Positions 51,149-58,806 of a stretch of 64,000 nucleotides of DNA are shown piece after piece. The notes below the pieces were generated by a model. The model did no database searches and had not been told where the DNA came from. It saw only the letters and a list, made by a program, of their open reading frames with translations. This DNA is from Candidatus Binataceae bacterium (lineage in GTDB: Bacteria > Desulfobacterota > Binatia > Binatales > Binataceae). The first letter of the stretch is position 1. The number at the start of each line of letters is the position of its first letter. The stretch spans positions 1 to 64,000 of the forward strand of contig JASHPB010000023.1 of the NCBI GenBank assembly GCA_030038355.1, given 5' to 3'. The position numbers and the translations under genes are program-made.

Positions 51149-52387
51149 TCACCGCGCAGCCGCGTTGGCGGAAGCGCCGTCGGCAGGAGCGCTTTCATGC
51201 ACCGAGGCGCCATTAGCTGGGGCGAGCCCGCAAAACGCTTCGTAATCGATAAGACCAGTCTGCGTTGGATGCTCGCTGCAGACCGGGCACTTCGGGTCTT
51301 TCCTGATCTTGAGCATCCGCACGTAGTCGCGATCGGAGAGGGTGTCGAAGTAGACCATCTTGCCGATCAGCGCATGGCCTGCGCCGAGCAGAATCTTGAT
51401 CGCCTCGAGCGCTTCGATCGACCCGATCACTCCCGGCAGCGCGCCCAGCACTCCCGCCTCGGCGCACGATGGCGCCATGTCGGGCGGCGCGGGCTCCGGA
51501 TAGAGGCATCGATAGCAAGGGCCGCCCCTGTCGGGCCAGTAAACAGTCGCCTGGCCCTCGAAGCGGAAGATTGCGCCGTCGACGAGCGGCTTCTTCGCGA
51601 ACACGCATGCGTCGTTGATCAGGTATCGCGTCGGGAAGTTGTCGCCGCAGTTCACGATCACGTCGTAGTCTTTAATTATGTCCATCACGTTATCGGATGT
51701 GAGGCGGACGTCGTGGCGGACGACCTTGATGCCGGGGTTGAGCGCGTTGATTTGTTTCTGTGCAGATTCGGTCTTGGGCGTGCCGACGCGATCGACGCTA
51801 TGGACGATTTGCCGCTGCAGATTCGAGAGATCGACTACGTCGAAATCGACGAGGCCGATCGTGCCCACTCCCGCCGCGGCGAGATATAGCGATGATGGCG
51901 AACCGAGCGCGCCGGTGCCGAGCAGCAGCACCTTGGAATCGAGCAGCTTCGCCTGGCCTTTCTCACCGACCTCGGGAATCACGAAGTGGCGCGAGTAGCG
52001 CGTGATCTCCTCGTTGCTGAACTGCCGATCTGCTACGAACGGCAGCCCGCGATCCTTCCAGGCGTTGAAGCCGCCCGTCAGGTTGTAGACGTTCTCGTAG
52101 CCAAGCTCGCGGAGCGTCCGCGCGGCCAGCAGCGAGCGCGTACCCGACGCGCATTGCAGGATGACCGGAGTCTTGTGGTCCGGGACCTTCTCTTCCACGC
52201 GCAGCTCGAGAAAGCCGCGGGAAATTCCGATTGCCTGCGGGATATGCCCCTGGCGCCATTCGTCGGGCTCGCGCACGTCGATCAGCACGGTGCCAGGCTG
52301 GTCGAGCATGCGGCGCGCCTCATCGATGTCGATCTGCTTGATGCTGGCGCGGGCTTCGTCGAGGATGTTTTTCGAGGTCTTTGCCAT
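51149..52387 (-). CDS. moeB: Rhodanese-ThiF/MoeB fusion (sulfur-carrier adenylyltransferase)
   Basis: A 412-residue protein. The N-terminal rhodanese domain (~20-120) has TVLIDVREPDEWRQGHIPQAIGIS and the active-site loop CASGTRS. The ThiF/MoeB adenylation domain follows with VLLLGTGALGSPSSLYLAAAGVGTIGLVD, DVVDLSNLQRQIVH, and zinc CxxC pairs CYRC and CPVC. It activates a ThiS/MoaD-type C-terminus as adenylate and passes sulfur. The rhodanese-first order is the reverse of MoeZ/MOCS3. The C-terminal tail is Ala/Ser-rich with an imperfect repeat. The start is ATG 52387 with AAAGG upstream. ThiC is nearby, so thiamine sulfur transfer is possible. Confidence 0.87.
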   Translation of the reverse strand: MAKTSKNILDEARASIKQIDIDEARRMLDQPGTVLIDVREPDEWRQGHIPQAIGISRGFLELRVEEKVPDHKTPVILQCASGTRSLLAARTLRELGYENVYNLTGGFNAWKDRGLPFVADRQFSNEEITRYSRHFVIPEVGEKGQAKLLDSKVLLLGTGALGSPSSLYLAAAGVGTIGLVDFDVVDLSNLQRQIVHSVDRVGTPKTESAQKQINALNPGIKVVRHDVRLTSDNVMDIIKDYDVIVNCGDNFPTRYLINDACVFAKKPLVDGAIFRFEGQATVYWPDRGGPCYRCLYPEPAPPDMAPSCAEAGVLGALPGVIGSIEALEAIKILLGAGHALIGKMVYFDTLSDRDYVRMLKIRKDPKCPVCSEHPTQTGLIDYEAFCGLAPANGASVHESAPADGASANAAAR

Positions 52388-52481
52388 AAGATTTCGACCT
52401 TTGCGCCGCCTAAGCGGCGTTGGTTTGAAATTACAACTATAACCACGGGGCGCATACGGCGCATCGGTGCTGATGTGGCGG

Positions 52482-52961
52482 TTATCCGCCAATCATCCGC
52501 CGCGATTCGACGAGCGTGCGGAGGAAGTTAAGGACCTGCGCCGCGTGACCGCGCGGCGTTACGTCCTGGAAGGTGCGGCGCAGCACGAGATCGTGGTCGA
52601 AGACGAACGTGGATCGAGCGGCGCGCGATCCCTTGAGTGCTCCCATTGTCGCGGCGAGCCGCCCGCCTTCATCCGCAAGTAGAATGAACGGAAATGCATG
52701 CTTCGTCGCGAACGCGAGGTGGCTCGCGACAGAATCGGTGCTGACACCGGCGATGATCGTGTCGAGCGCCTCGAACTGCTCGAACTGATCGCGGAATTCC
52801 TTGCCCTCGACGGTGCAGCCAGGCGTGTCGTCCATCGGATAGAAGAACACGACGAGGTTGTGGCCGCGAAAATCGGCGAGCTTCCGGCGCACGCCGTTCT
52901 GATCCTCGAGCTCGAGGTTGAGCGCGTCCGAGTATTCGAGATTCGGCTCAGCCGGCGGCAC
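52482..52961 (-). CDS. bcp: Peroxiredoxin, Bcp/PrxQ-like
   Basis: A 159-residue thioredoxin-fold peroxiredoxin. VVFFYPMDDTPGCTVEGKEFRDQFEQFE holds the peroxidatic Cys in the PGCT motif, and VSTDSVASHLAFATKHAFPF is typical. The Bcp resolving Cys five residues later is Gly-Lys here (GCTVEGKEF), so it looks like a 1-Cys type. It reduces peroxides using thioredoxin or another thiol. It overlaps the thiC stop by 14 nt on the same strand, indicating coupling. Confidence 0.88.
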   Translation of the reverse strand: MPPAEPNLEYSDALNLELEDQNGVRRKLADFRGHNLVVFFYPMDDTPGCTVEGKEFRDQFEQFEALDTIIAGVSTDSVASHLAFATKHAFPFILLADEGGRLAATMGALKGSRAARSTFVFDHDLVLRRTFQDVTPRGHAAQVLNFLRTLVESRRMIGG

Positions 52962-54258
52962 GAACTTCAGCCTCTTCGATCGCGCGGCGTCGGGTGAACT
53001 TAATTGCCGCGTTGTCGATATTGATCGAGCAGAGCGACCCGCACATCGAGCAGACGTTCGAGCCCGCGGCTTCGCTGGTCTCCTTGTAGCGGCGCGCCTT
53101 GTCGGGATCCAGCGCCATCGCGTACATCCCTTCCCAATTCAGCGCCTTACGGTAGCGTGACATCTGGTCGTTCCAGACCTTCGCCGCGCGCACGCCTTTG
53201 ACGAGGTCGCCCGAGTGCGCTGCGATTCGCGTCGCGATCACTCCCTCGCGCACGTCGTCCATATCGGGAAGCCGGAGATGCTCCGCCGGTGTGACGTAGC
53301 AGAGGAAATCGGTGCCGGCCGCGGCTGCAATCGCGCCGCCGATCGCTCCAGTGATGTGGTCGTAACCTGGGGCGACGTCGCAGGTTAGCGGTCCGAGAAC
53401 GTAAAACGGTGCGCCGCCGCACAGGCGCTTCTCGAGCTGCACGTTGGCTTCGATCTGGTCTAGCGGCACGTGCCCCGGACCTTCGATCATCACCTGCACG
53501 CCCGCGGCCCGCGCGCGCTCGGTCAGTTCGCCGAGCACGAGCAGCTCCGCAAGCTGGCCGCGATCGGTGGCATCGCCGGTCGCGCCGGGACGGAGGCCGT
53601 CGCCGAGTGAAATCGTCACGTCGTGTTCGCGCAGGATTGCGCAGACCCTGTCGTAATACTCGTAGAGCGGATTCTCGTTGCCGGTGCGCTCGATCCAGGC
53701 GGCCAGAATCGAGCCGCCGCGCGATACGATGCCCTCGATCCGCTGATGGCCGCGAAGGCGCGCGACCGTCTCGCGCGTGACACCGCAATGCAGCGTCATG
53801 TAGTCGACGCCTTGCCGCGCCTGCCGCTCGATCACCTCAAGGAAGTGCTCCGCATCCATGTCCATGATCGAGCGTTCGGAGCCGAGCTGGTAAATCGGCA
53901 CGGTGCCGAGAATCACGGGACAGCGCGAGAGAATCTCCTGCCGAATCTGATCGAGGTCAGTGCCGGTCGAGAGATCCATCACCGAGTCGGCGCCGAAGCG
54001 TACCGCCGTGTAGAGCTTGGCGACTTCCTCGTCGACCAGTTGATGGAAATTCGACGCGCCGATATTGGCGTTGACCTTGGTGCGGAGCTTCTTGCCGATT
54101 CCGATCGCGCGGAACTCGTGATGGATGTTGTGCGGGATTACGACCTCGCCGCTCGCGACCAACGCGCGGATTTGCTCTGGCGCGAGGCCCTCATCCTCGG
54201 CGACTTCGAGCATCTGCTGGGTGATGACGCCCTTGCGGGCCGCTTCGATTTGGCTCAT
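52948..54258 (-). CDS. thiC: Phosphomethylpyrimidine synthase ThiC
   Basis: A 436-residue radical SAM-like enzyme that converts aminoimidazole ribotide to HMP phosphate. Landmarks are DSVMDLSTGTDLDQIR, VDYMTLHCGVTRETVAR, VMIEGPGHVPLDQIEANV and ITGAIGGAIAAAAGTDFLCYV. The C-terminal [4Fe-4S] motif is CSMCGSLCSIN. It is shorter than the enterobacterial form, matching the compact bacterial/archaeal type. GGAGGAATCACAC precedes the ATG at 54258. I see no TPP riboswitch in the short gap upstream, which is unusual for thiC. Confidence 0.95.
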   Translation of the reverse strand: MSQIEAARKGVITQQMLEVAEDEGLAPEQIRALVASGEVVIPHNIHHEFRAIGIGKKLRTKVNANIGASNFHQLVDEEVAKLYTAVRFGADSVMDLSTGTDLDQIRQEILSRCPVILGTVPIYQLGSERSIMDMDAEHFLEVIERQARQGVDYMTLHCGVTRETVARLRGHQRIEGIVSRGGSILAAWIERTGNENPLYEYYDRVCAILREHDVTISLGDGLRPGATGDATDRGQLAELLVLGELTERARAAGVQVMIEGPGHVPLDQIEANVQLEKRLCGGAPFYVLGPLTCDVAPGYDHITGAIGGAIAAAAGTDFLCYVTPAEHLRLPDMDDVREGVIATRIAAHSGDLVKGVRAAKVWNDQMSRYRKALNWEGMYAMALDPDKARRYKETSEAAGSNVCSMCGSLCSINIDNAAIKFTRRRAIEEAEVRAAG

Positions 54259-54314
54259 GTGTGATTCCTCCGCCGGCGCATCGGTCGCGCCTTCTGGAAG
54301 TTCAACTATACAAC

Positions 54315-54560
54315 TTAATCTTCGCCGTAGGGTATGCCGTTGCGGGCGCATAGCGCGCGGAGCTCACGGATCATCCGCTCGGCGCGAGCCAGATGCGCCA
54401 CCGCGATGAAAATTGCGAGCGCGGCGAAGGTTAGCGCTCCGGTGGCCCAGTACATGTGGCTCAGCACGCTGCCGCCGTGAATCACGCCCACGCCCTTGGC
54501 ATAGGCAATGAACAACAGCACGAGCGAGACGAGGCAGAGCCCGATAGTCACCCGCGTCAT
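54315..54560 (-). CDS. Small two-helix membrane protein, 81 aa
   Basis: MTRVTIGLCLVSLVLLFIAY starts a protein with two hydrophobic helices (about 5-23 and 36-58). It ends with a charged amphipathic tail (ERMIRELRALCARNG). It starts 8 nt after the nuoI stop and ends 56 nt before thiC, so it is probably in the nuoI transcript. It has no recognised family; it could be a membrane anchor or helper for the iron-sulfur subunit. Confidence 0.62.
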   Translation of the reverse strand: MTRVTIGLCLVSLVLLFIAYAKGVGVIHGGSVLSHMYWATGALTFAALAIFIAVAHLARAERMIRELRALCARNGIPYGED

Positions 54561-54568
54561 CGATGAAT

Positions 54569-55252
54569 CTATTTTCCGCTGGCGGCGCGGCGGTCGATCA
54601 CGGGCAGCTCGTTCAGCTCGGGTTCTTTGAGCAGATGACTCGGACGATCGCGCTCGGTGTAGCTCTTGAGCTCGGGCCGCATCGGATTGTAAACGGCCGC
54701 ATCCTGCTCTTTGTACCAAGTCTGCATCTCGTCCATGTTGCCCTCGCGGCCTTTCTCGGCGAGTACGCGCGAGCGATGCATCAGCAGTTCCTTGGTCTCG
54801 ACGAAATCCTTGCGGTCGAAGCCCCAAATGCGCGGATGCACGTAGGTATCCATGCGAATCGCGTCGCAGGGGCAGGCCTCGACGCAGAGACCGCAATAGA
54901 TGCAGCGAAGCGTGTCGATCTCGTAGCGTACCGGATATTTCTCGACCTGCGGATCGGGCGCTTCGCCCGCTTCGATATAAATACACTGAGCCGGGCAGGC
55001 GGTGGCGCAGAGAAAGCACGCGGTGCAGCGGACAGAACTGTCTTCGCGAAGCGTCAGCCGGTGGCTGCCGCGGAAGTTGTCGGGATAATGCTTGCGCTCT
55101 TCGGGATACTGCGTGGTGGTGGTCGCCCTTTTATCCTTGGCAAGACCGAACAAATGCGCGGTGTGGAGCGCGAGGTTCCGCATCATGTGGTAGTTGGTGA
55201 TCGCGACGCCCTTTAGAATTTCCGGCAGGTAGAGCCGCTCCCAGAAGGTCAT
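54569..55252 (-). CDS. nuoI: NADH-quinone oxidoreductase subunit I (2x[4Fe-4S])
   Basis: About 227 residues: MTFWERLYLPEILKGVAITN is the NuoI amphipathic start. Then come the two ferredoxin clusters CTACFLCATACPAQC and CIYCGLCVEACPCDAI with the GFDRKDFVETKELLM region between complex I signature segments. In complex I it carries clusters N6a/N6b. An in-frame ATG at 55270 is an alternative start, while GGGAAG supports 55252. No other nuo genes are in the window, so it may serve a dispersed complex I or another oxidoreductase. Confidence 0.88.
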   Translation of the reverse strand: MTFWERLYLPEILKGVAITNYHMMRNLALHTAHLFGLAKDKRATTTTQYPEERKHYPDNFRGSHRLTLREDSSVRCTACFLCATACPAQCIYIEAGEAPDPQVEKYPVRYEIDTLRCIYCGLCVEACPCDAIRMDTYVHPRIWGFDRKDFVETKELLMHRSRVLAEKGREGNMDEMQTWYKEQDAAVYNPMRPELKSYTERDRPSHLLKEPELNELPVIDRRAASGK

Positions 55253-55270
55253 TTCTTCCCGTCGTTTCAT

Positions 55271-55718
55271 TGGTAGACAATCGCAGGCGTCGGATAAATC
55301 AGACCACGTGGGCGTTTTGTGCGCTCCCAAAGCCACTATACGAACCGCCCCAAATGGCAGTCAAGGCGGGTCCGCCTGCATGGCTGCGCGTCGCTTGGCA
55401 AGAAGGATCGCGAGCGTTTTCCTTCTTTGGAATCCTCTGCCGAGACCTTTCACGAAACGAATCGAAATGACGGCCACGGCGGCCGATGCGGCTGGAGGCC
55501 ATCCTCCAAACAGGCGGTCGCAAGAATTTCAATCTATGCTACGCGGAGAGGACTCATTAGGCCGCTGATTTCCTCGCGATCGAACTTTTCGACCGGTTTC
55601 GATTTCGTCGAGCGGAGGCCGCGAGCAAGGAACCGCATGATTGTTTGAGCCAATCGGGGATATGTCTTGCGACGTATGCGGTCCGACCGTGTTGCCTCGT
55701 CGCTAACCTGCGCGGGAT
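55271..55718. other. Non-coding or decayed stretch, no recognisable gene
   Basis: No open frame here has protein-like composition and an RBS. A minus-strand frame near 55534-55740 reads EATRSDRIRRKTYPRLAQTI and DREEISGLMSPLRVA, which looks somewhat protein-like. It could be the decayed mature part of a secreted protein whose signal peptide is at 55719-55802. The rest (55271-55530) contains GAAGGATCGCGAGCG and TTTCACGAAACGAATCGAAATGAC, reminiscent of dispersed intergenic repeats. Confidence 0.4.
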
Positions 55719-55802
55719 TTAGAACATCGGACCGGGCGTGGCGCTCCCTCCTATTGTCAGTGCGAAGGCAATCGCAACGATCGTTGACAGGCGAAACTTC
55801 AT
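55719..55802 (-). CDS. Signal-peptide-like micro-ORF, 27 aa (possible truncated secreted protein)
   Basis: MKFRLSTIVAIAFALTIGGS followed by ATPGPMF and a stop. This is a complete lipid/Sec-type signal sequence: basic start, hydrophobic core, small residues before the cleavage zone, and then almost nothing. The ATG comes immediately after the amidohydrolase stop (TAG-ATG). It may be a very small secreted peptide or, more likely, a gene cut short by frameshift, since the downstream minus frames look partly protein-like. Confidence 0.4.
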   Translation of the reverse strand: MKFRLSTIVAIAFALTIGGSATPGPMF

Positions 55803-56930
55803 CTACTTCAGCCGCGTGTAAAGTCGCGTCGGATTCTCGTGCAGGATCTTGCGCTGCACCACGGGCGGGAACTCGGCGCGGCCCGCAGTGAGGCTCACCG
55901 TATGCGGAAAACGGCCGTCGAAGTGCGGATAGTCGGATGCGTAGAGGATATGCTCGGCGCCGACTACGCTCACGACATACGGCAGCGCAGCCTCGTCGGG
56001 ATCGCACGAGATGAAGAAATTCTCCGAGCGGATTACCGCGGATGGCTTCCGATGCAGGAAGGGCGTGTAGTCGGGCATCAGCTCGTAATGCTCGTCGAGC
56101 CGTTCCATCCAGAACGGTAGCCATCCGACGCCTGCTTCGAAAAAGGCCGCGCGCAGTTGCGGAAAGATTTCTAGCACGCCACCCCCTATGAACGCCGCGA
56201 CCCCGCGCATCATCTCGAACGGATTTGTCGCCGCGTGCTGAATAAAAAGATTATTGCCCATCTCGAACGTGCCGAGGCCGTAAGGCGGGCGCGCCGTGCC
56301 GCCGTGAAAGCATGCTGGCAGATCCTCGTCGACGAGTGCCTGCCAGATCGGATGGAACGCCGGATGGTCCAGCAGCTTGTCCTCGACGTGCGCCGACAGA
56401 TACGCGCCCACCACCCACGGCTCCTTCGCGACGCGCTGCAGCTCCTCGATGGCGCGCTCCGGAGCGCGCATCGGCAGGACCGCCACCGCCTTCAACCGAT
56501 GCGGATAAGCGGCGCAGTAGTCGGCGATCCATCGATGATAAGCGCGGATCATCGCAACTTCGAAATCGACGCTCTTGAGCGCGCAGAAGCTCGTCACCAC
56601 CGTCGCGAATAACACCGCCACGTCGATCCCCTCGCGATCCATATCGCCGATGCGCACGTGGGGATCGAAACCGCCCCGCGGATTCGGCATCTCGCCATGC
56701 GGCCGGCGTCCGGAGCGAACGAGAGGATTTCTAAGATCGACGATGCCGAGCGGGCGCCCGGTGTTCAGTTGATGAAAGAAGCCGAAGAAGTATTTCGAGG
56801 CGCGCGTGGCGGCGGCTTGCTTCAGCTCTTCGAGGTCGGTGCGGAACTTCGGATCGATGTACTGATCATAGAGCTCGTTGGGCTCCATGACGTGGCCGTC
56901 AGCGTCGATGACCTTGATGCCGTTGAACAC
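55803..56930 (-). CDS. Amidohydrolase_2 (TIM-barrel metal hydrolase/decarboxylase family)
   Basis: A 375-residue protein. KVIDADGHVMEPNELYDQYI is the D-x-H metal motif variant, LPACFHGGTARPPYG and FIQHAATNPFEMMRGVAAFI are typical middle segments, and ILYASDYPHFDGRFPHTV holds the catalytic Asp. Members include ACMS-decarboxylase-like and uncharacterised hydrolases widespread in soil bacteria. Metal (zinc) dependence is expected and the substrate is unknown. Confidence 0.85.
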   Translation of the reverse strand: MFNGIKVIDADGHVMEPNELYDQYIDPKFRTDLEELKQAAATRASKYFFGFFHQLNTGRPLGIVDLRNPLVRSGRRPHGEMPNPRGGFDPHVRIGDMDREGIDVAVLFATVVTSFCALKSVDFEVAMIRAYHRWIADYCAAYPHRLKAVAVLPMRAPERAIEELQRVAKEPWVVGAYLSAHVEDKLLDHPAFHPIWQALVDEDLPACFHGGTARPPYGLGTFEMGNNLFIQHAATNPFEMMRGVAAFIGGGVLEIFPQLRAAFFEAGVGWLPFWMERLDEHYELMPDYTPFLHRKPSAVIRSENFFISCDPDEAALPYVVSVVGAEHILYASDYPHFDGRFPHTVSLTAGRAEFPPVVQRKILHENPTRLYTRLK

Positions 56931-57027
56931 CCGAGCGCCTGCCGCACTGCGCGATCTACGCGCACGATTCTAGCTCTATCTCGCATTGAAAGCTCCTCAT
57001 TCAATCCGCGCGAGAAGAGGATTAAGA

Positions 57028-57049
57028 GCGCGGACGGCAGCGTCCGCGC
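57028..57049. terminator. GC-rich hairpin between the small secreted protein and amidohydrolase genes
   Basis: GCGCGGACG-GCAG-CGTCCGCGC, a 9-bp stem with a 4-nt loop, 9 nt past the stop of the gene at 57058 on the minus strand. Similar in its GGACG core to 51086-51111. Confidence 0.45.
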
Positions 57050-57057
57050 CCCTTGCT

Positions 57058-57363
57058 CTAATGGATAGTGATCGGCGTCAGAGCACGATTCACTTCTTCC
57101 TGGCTGACCGGTTCGCCGACTTTTATCTTGCGGATCAGCGAATCGATTTCATAGCTGCGGTTGATAAACGGCGGATGATCCTTGTTCTCCTGCGCCGCGA
57201 CCCGCGCAGGTCCGGATGCGTCTTCGAGTGCGGTGAGAACTTCCTCTCGCTGGTAAGGCGTATGAAACGCCGGGCGCTCCAAACCTGCAGATCCCGCGAT
57301 CGCGGGCATCGCGAATGCTAACAGCAGAGCGGCGGCGGCGGAGATTGAAATGATGGACTTCAT
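57058..57363 (-). CDS. Small secreted protein, 101 aa, unknown
   Basis: MKSIISISAAAALLLAFAMPAIAG is a good Sec signal peptide cleaved near residue 24. The ~77-residue mature part is polar and helix-forming (REEVLTALEDASGPARVAAQ; NRSYEIDSLIRKIKVGEPVS), without Cys. Nothing I recognise. It follows no obvious operon partner: the amidohydrolase gene lies 127 nt downstream. Confidence 0.68.
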   Translation of the reverse strand: MKSIISISAAAALLLAFAMPAIAGSAGLERPAFHTPYQREEVLTALEDASGPARVAAQENKDHPPFINRSYEIDSLIRKIKVGEPVSQEEVNRALTPITIH

Positions 57364-57558
57364 ATCATTATGCCTCCTGGAGCAAACGAGCGGTCTTAAT
57401 TAGATCATCGACCCTGCGAACGGTGCTTTCAACTCGCCGCTTCGCAAGGTTCCGCTTCACTCATCTTTCAGATGCTCCCTCCGCGCGGAAGGTTTCCCCG
57501 GTCCTCGCTCTGGCCAGTGCTTTTTTCGCCACGACGCATCGACTATTGATCGCGAGCC

Positions 57559-58806
57559 ATGGATCGCGAGCCAGAAGCCGCGCGCACTCTGAAAACCGCC
57601 GAGCGCTCGATCACGCCCATCGAGGCCGCGCATACGCTGTTCGCGAGTTTCCTTGGCTGGACGCTCGACGCATTCGACTTCTTCGTGCTCGTGTTCGTGC
57701 TGCCGACGATCGCGAAGGAGTTTAACCGATCGGTCGCCGACTTGGCATTCACAATTACGGCGACACTCGCGATGCGACCAGTAGGCGCGCTCATATTTGG
57801 ATGGCTCGCAGATCGCTACGGTCGGCGCGTGCCGCTGATGATCGATGTCGTCTTCTACTCGCTCGTCGAGATGCTGAGCGGCCTTGCGCCGAGCTACGGA
57901 TGGTTCCTGTTCCTGCGCGCACTATACGGCATCGGCATGGGCGGTGAGTGGGGGGTCGGCGCGTCGCTCGCCATGGAAGCGGTGTCACCGCGGTTGCGCG
58001 GATTTTTCTCCGGGCTTCTGCAAGAGGGATATGCCGTCGGCTATCTGCTTGCGGCAGCGGCCTTCTATTTCGTCTATCCGCACTTCGGATGGCGCGCGCT
58101 CTTCCTACTCGGCGGCGTGCCCGCGCTGTTGACGCTCTATATCAGGACGAAGGTGCCGGAGTCGGAAACGTGGGAGCGAACGCGCCCCGATGTGCAGGCG
58201 ATCAAGAAGGCGATCCGCTCGAACCTGCGCCTCTTCCTTTACCTGGTCGTGTTGATGACGATGATGAACCTCGTTTCGCACGGCACGCAGGATCTGTATC
58301 CCACGTTTCTCAAGCTCCAGCGGGGGCTCGACGCGCGTGCGGTCGCGACGATGGCGATCATCTACAACTGCGGTGCGATTCTTGGCGGACTCGCATTTGG
58401 TTACTTATCGGACCAGATTGGGAGGCGGCACGCGATGGCGGCGGCGGTGATTCTTGCCGCGTTAATCGTCCCGCTCTGGATTTTCCCGCGTTCGCTCGCG
58501 CTACTGGCATTCGGGGCGTTCCTGATGCAGTTCATGGTCCAGGGCGCGTGGGGCGTAGTGCCGGCGCATCTGACGGAACTCTCGCCGCCGGAAGTCCGCG
58601 GGCTCTTCTCAGGCCTCGCCTATCAAATTGGCGTGCTGCTCGCGGCCAACGCCGCGTTCGTCGAGGCGCTGATGGCGGAGAAGATGGGCTATGCGACTGC
58701 GCTCGCGATCGTAGGCGCGTTGGTCACGATCGGCGCCGCAATCGTCGTCGCGCTCGGCGGCGAGCGGCGCGGCCGCGATCTTCATCTCGCCGACGCCGAA
58801 ACCTGA
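57559..58806 (+). CDS. MFS transporter, metabolite:H+ symporter-like
   Basis: A 415-residue, 12-TM protein. The N-terminal signature FASFLGWTLDAFDFFVLVFVL, the loop 2-3 motif GWLADRYGRRVPLM and the repeated loop 8-9 motif YLSDQIGRRHAMA identify the sialic-acid/aromatic acid/carboxylate symporter branch. It probably imports a carboxylate with protons. Its 3' end overlaps the convergent alpha-isopropylmalate-synthase-like gene by 25 nt. Confidence 0.88.
   Translation: MDREPEAARTLKTAERSITPIEAAHTLFASFLGWTLDAFDFFVLVFVLPTIAKEFNRSVADLAFTITATLAMRPVGALIFGWLADRYGRRVPLMIDVVFYSLVEMLSGLAPSYGWFLFLRALYGIGMGGEWGVGASLAMEAVSPRLRGFFSGLLQEGYAVGYLLAAAAFYFVYPHFGWRALFLLGGVPALLTLYIRTKVPESETWERTRPDVQAIKKAIRSNLRLFLYLVVLMTMMNLVSHGTQDLYPTFLKLQRGLDARAVATMAIIYNCGAILGGLAFGYLSDQIGRRHAMAAAVILAALIVPLWIFPRSLALLAFGAFLMQFMVQGAWGVVPAHLTELSPPEVRGLFSGLAYQIGVLLAANAAFVEALMAEKMGYATALAIVGALVTIGAAIVVALGGERRGRDLHLADAET

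Noticed and set aside
54259-54315. Possible TPP riboswitch upstream of thiC
   Set aside because: The gap is only ~56 nt and holds no CTGAGA or ACCTGA-type core; it cannot fit a TPP aptamer.
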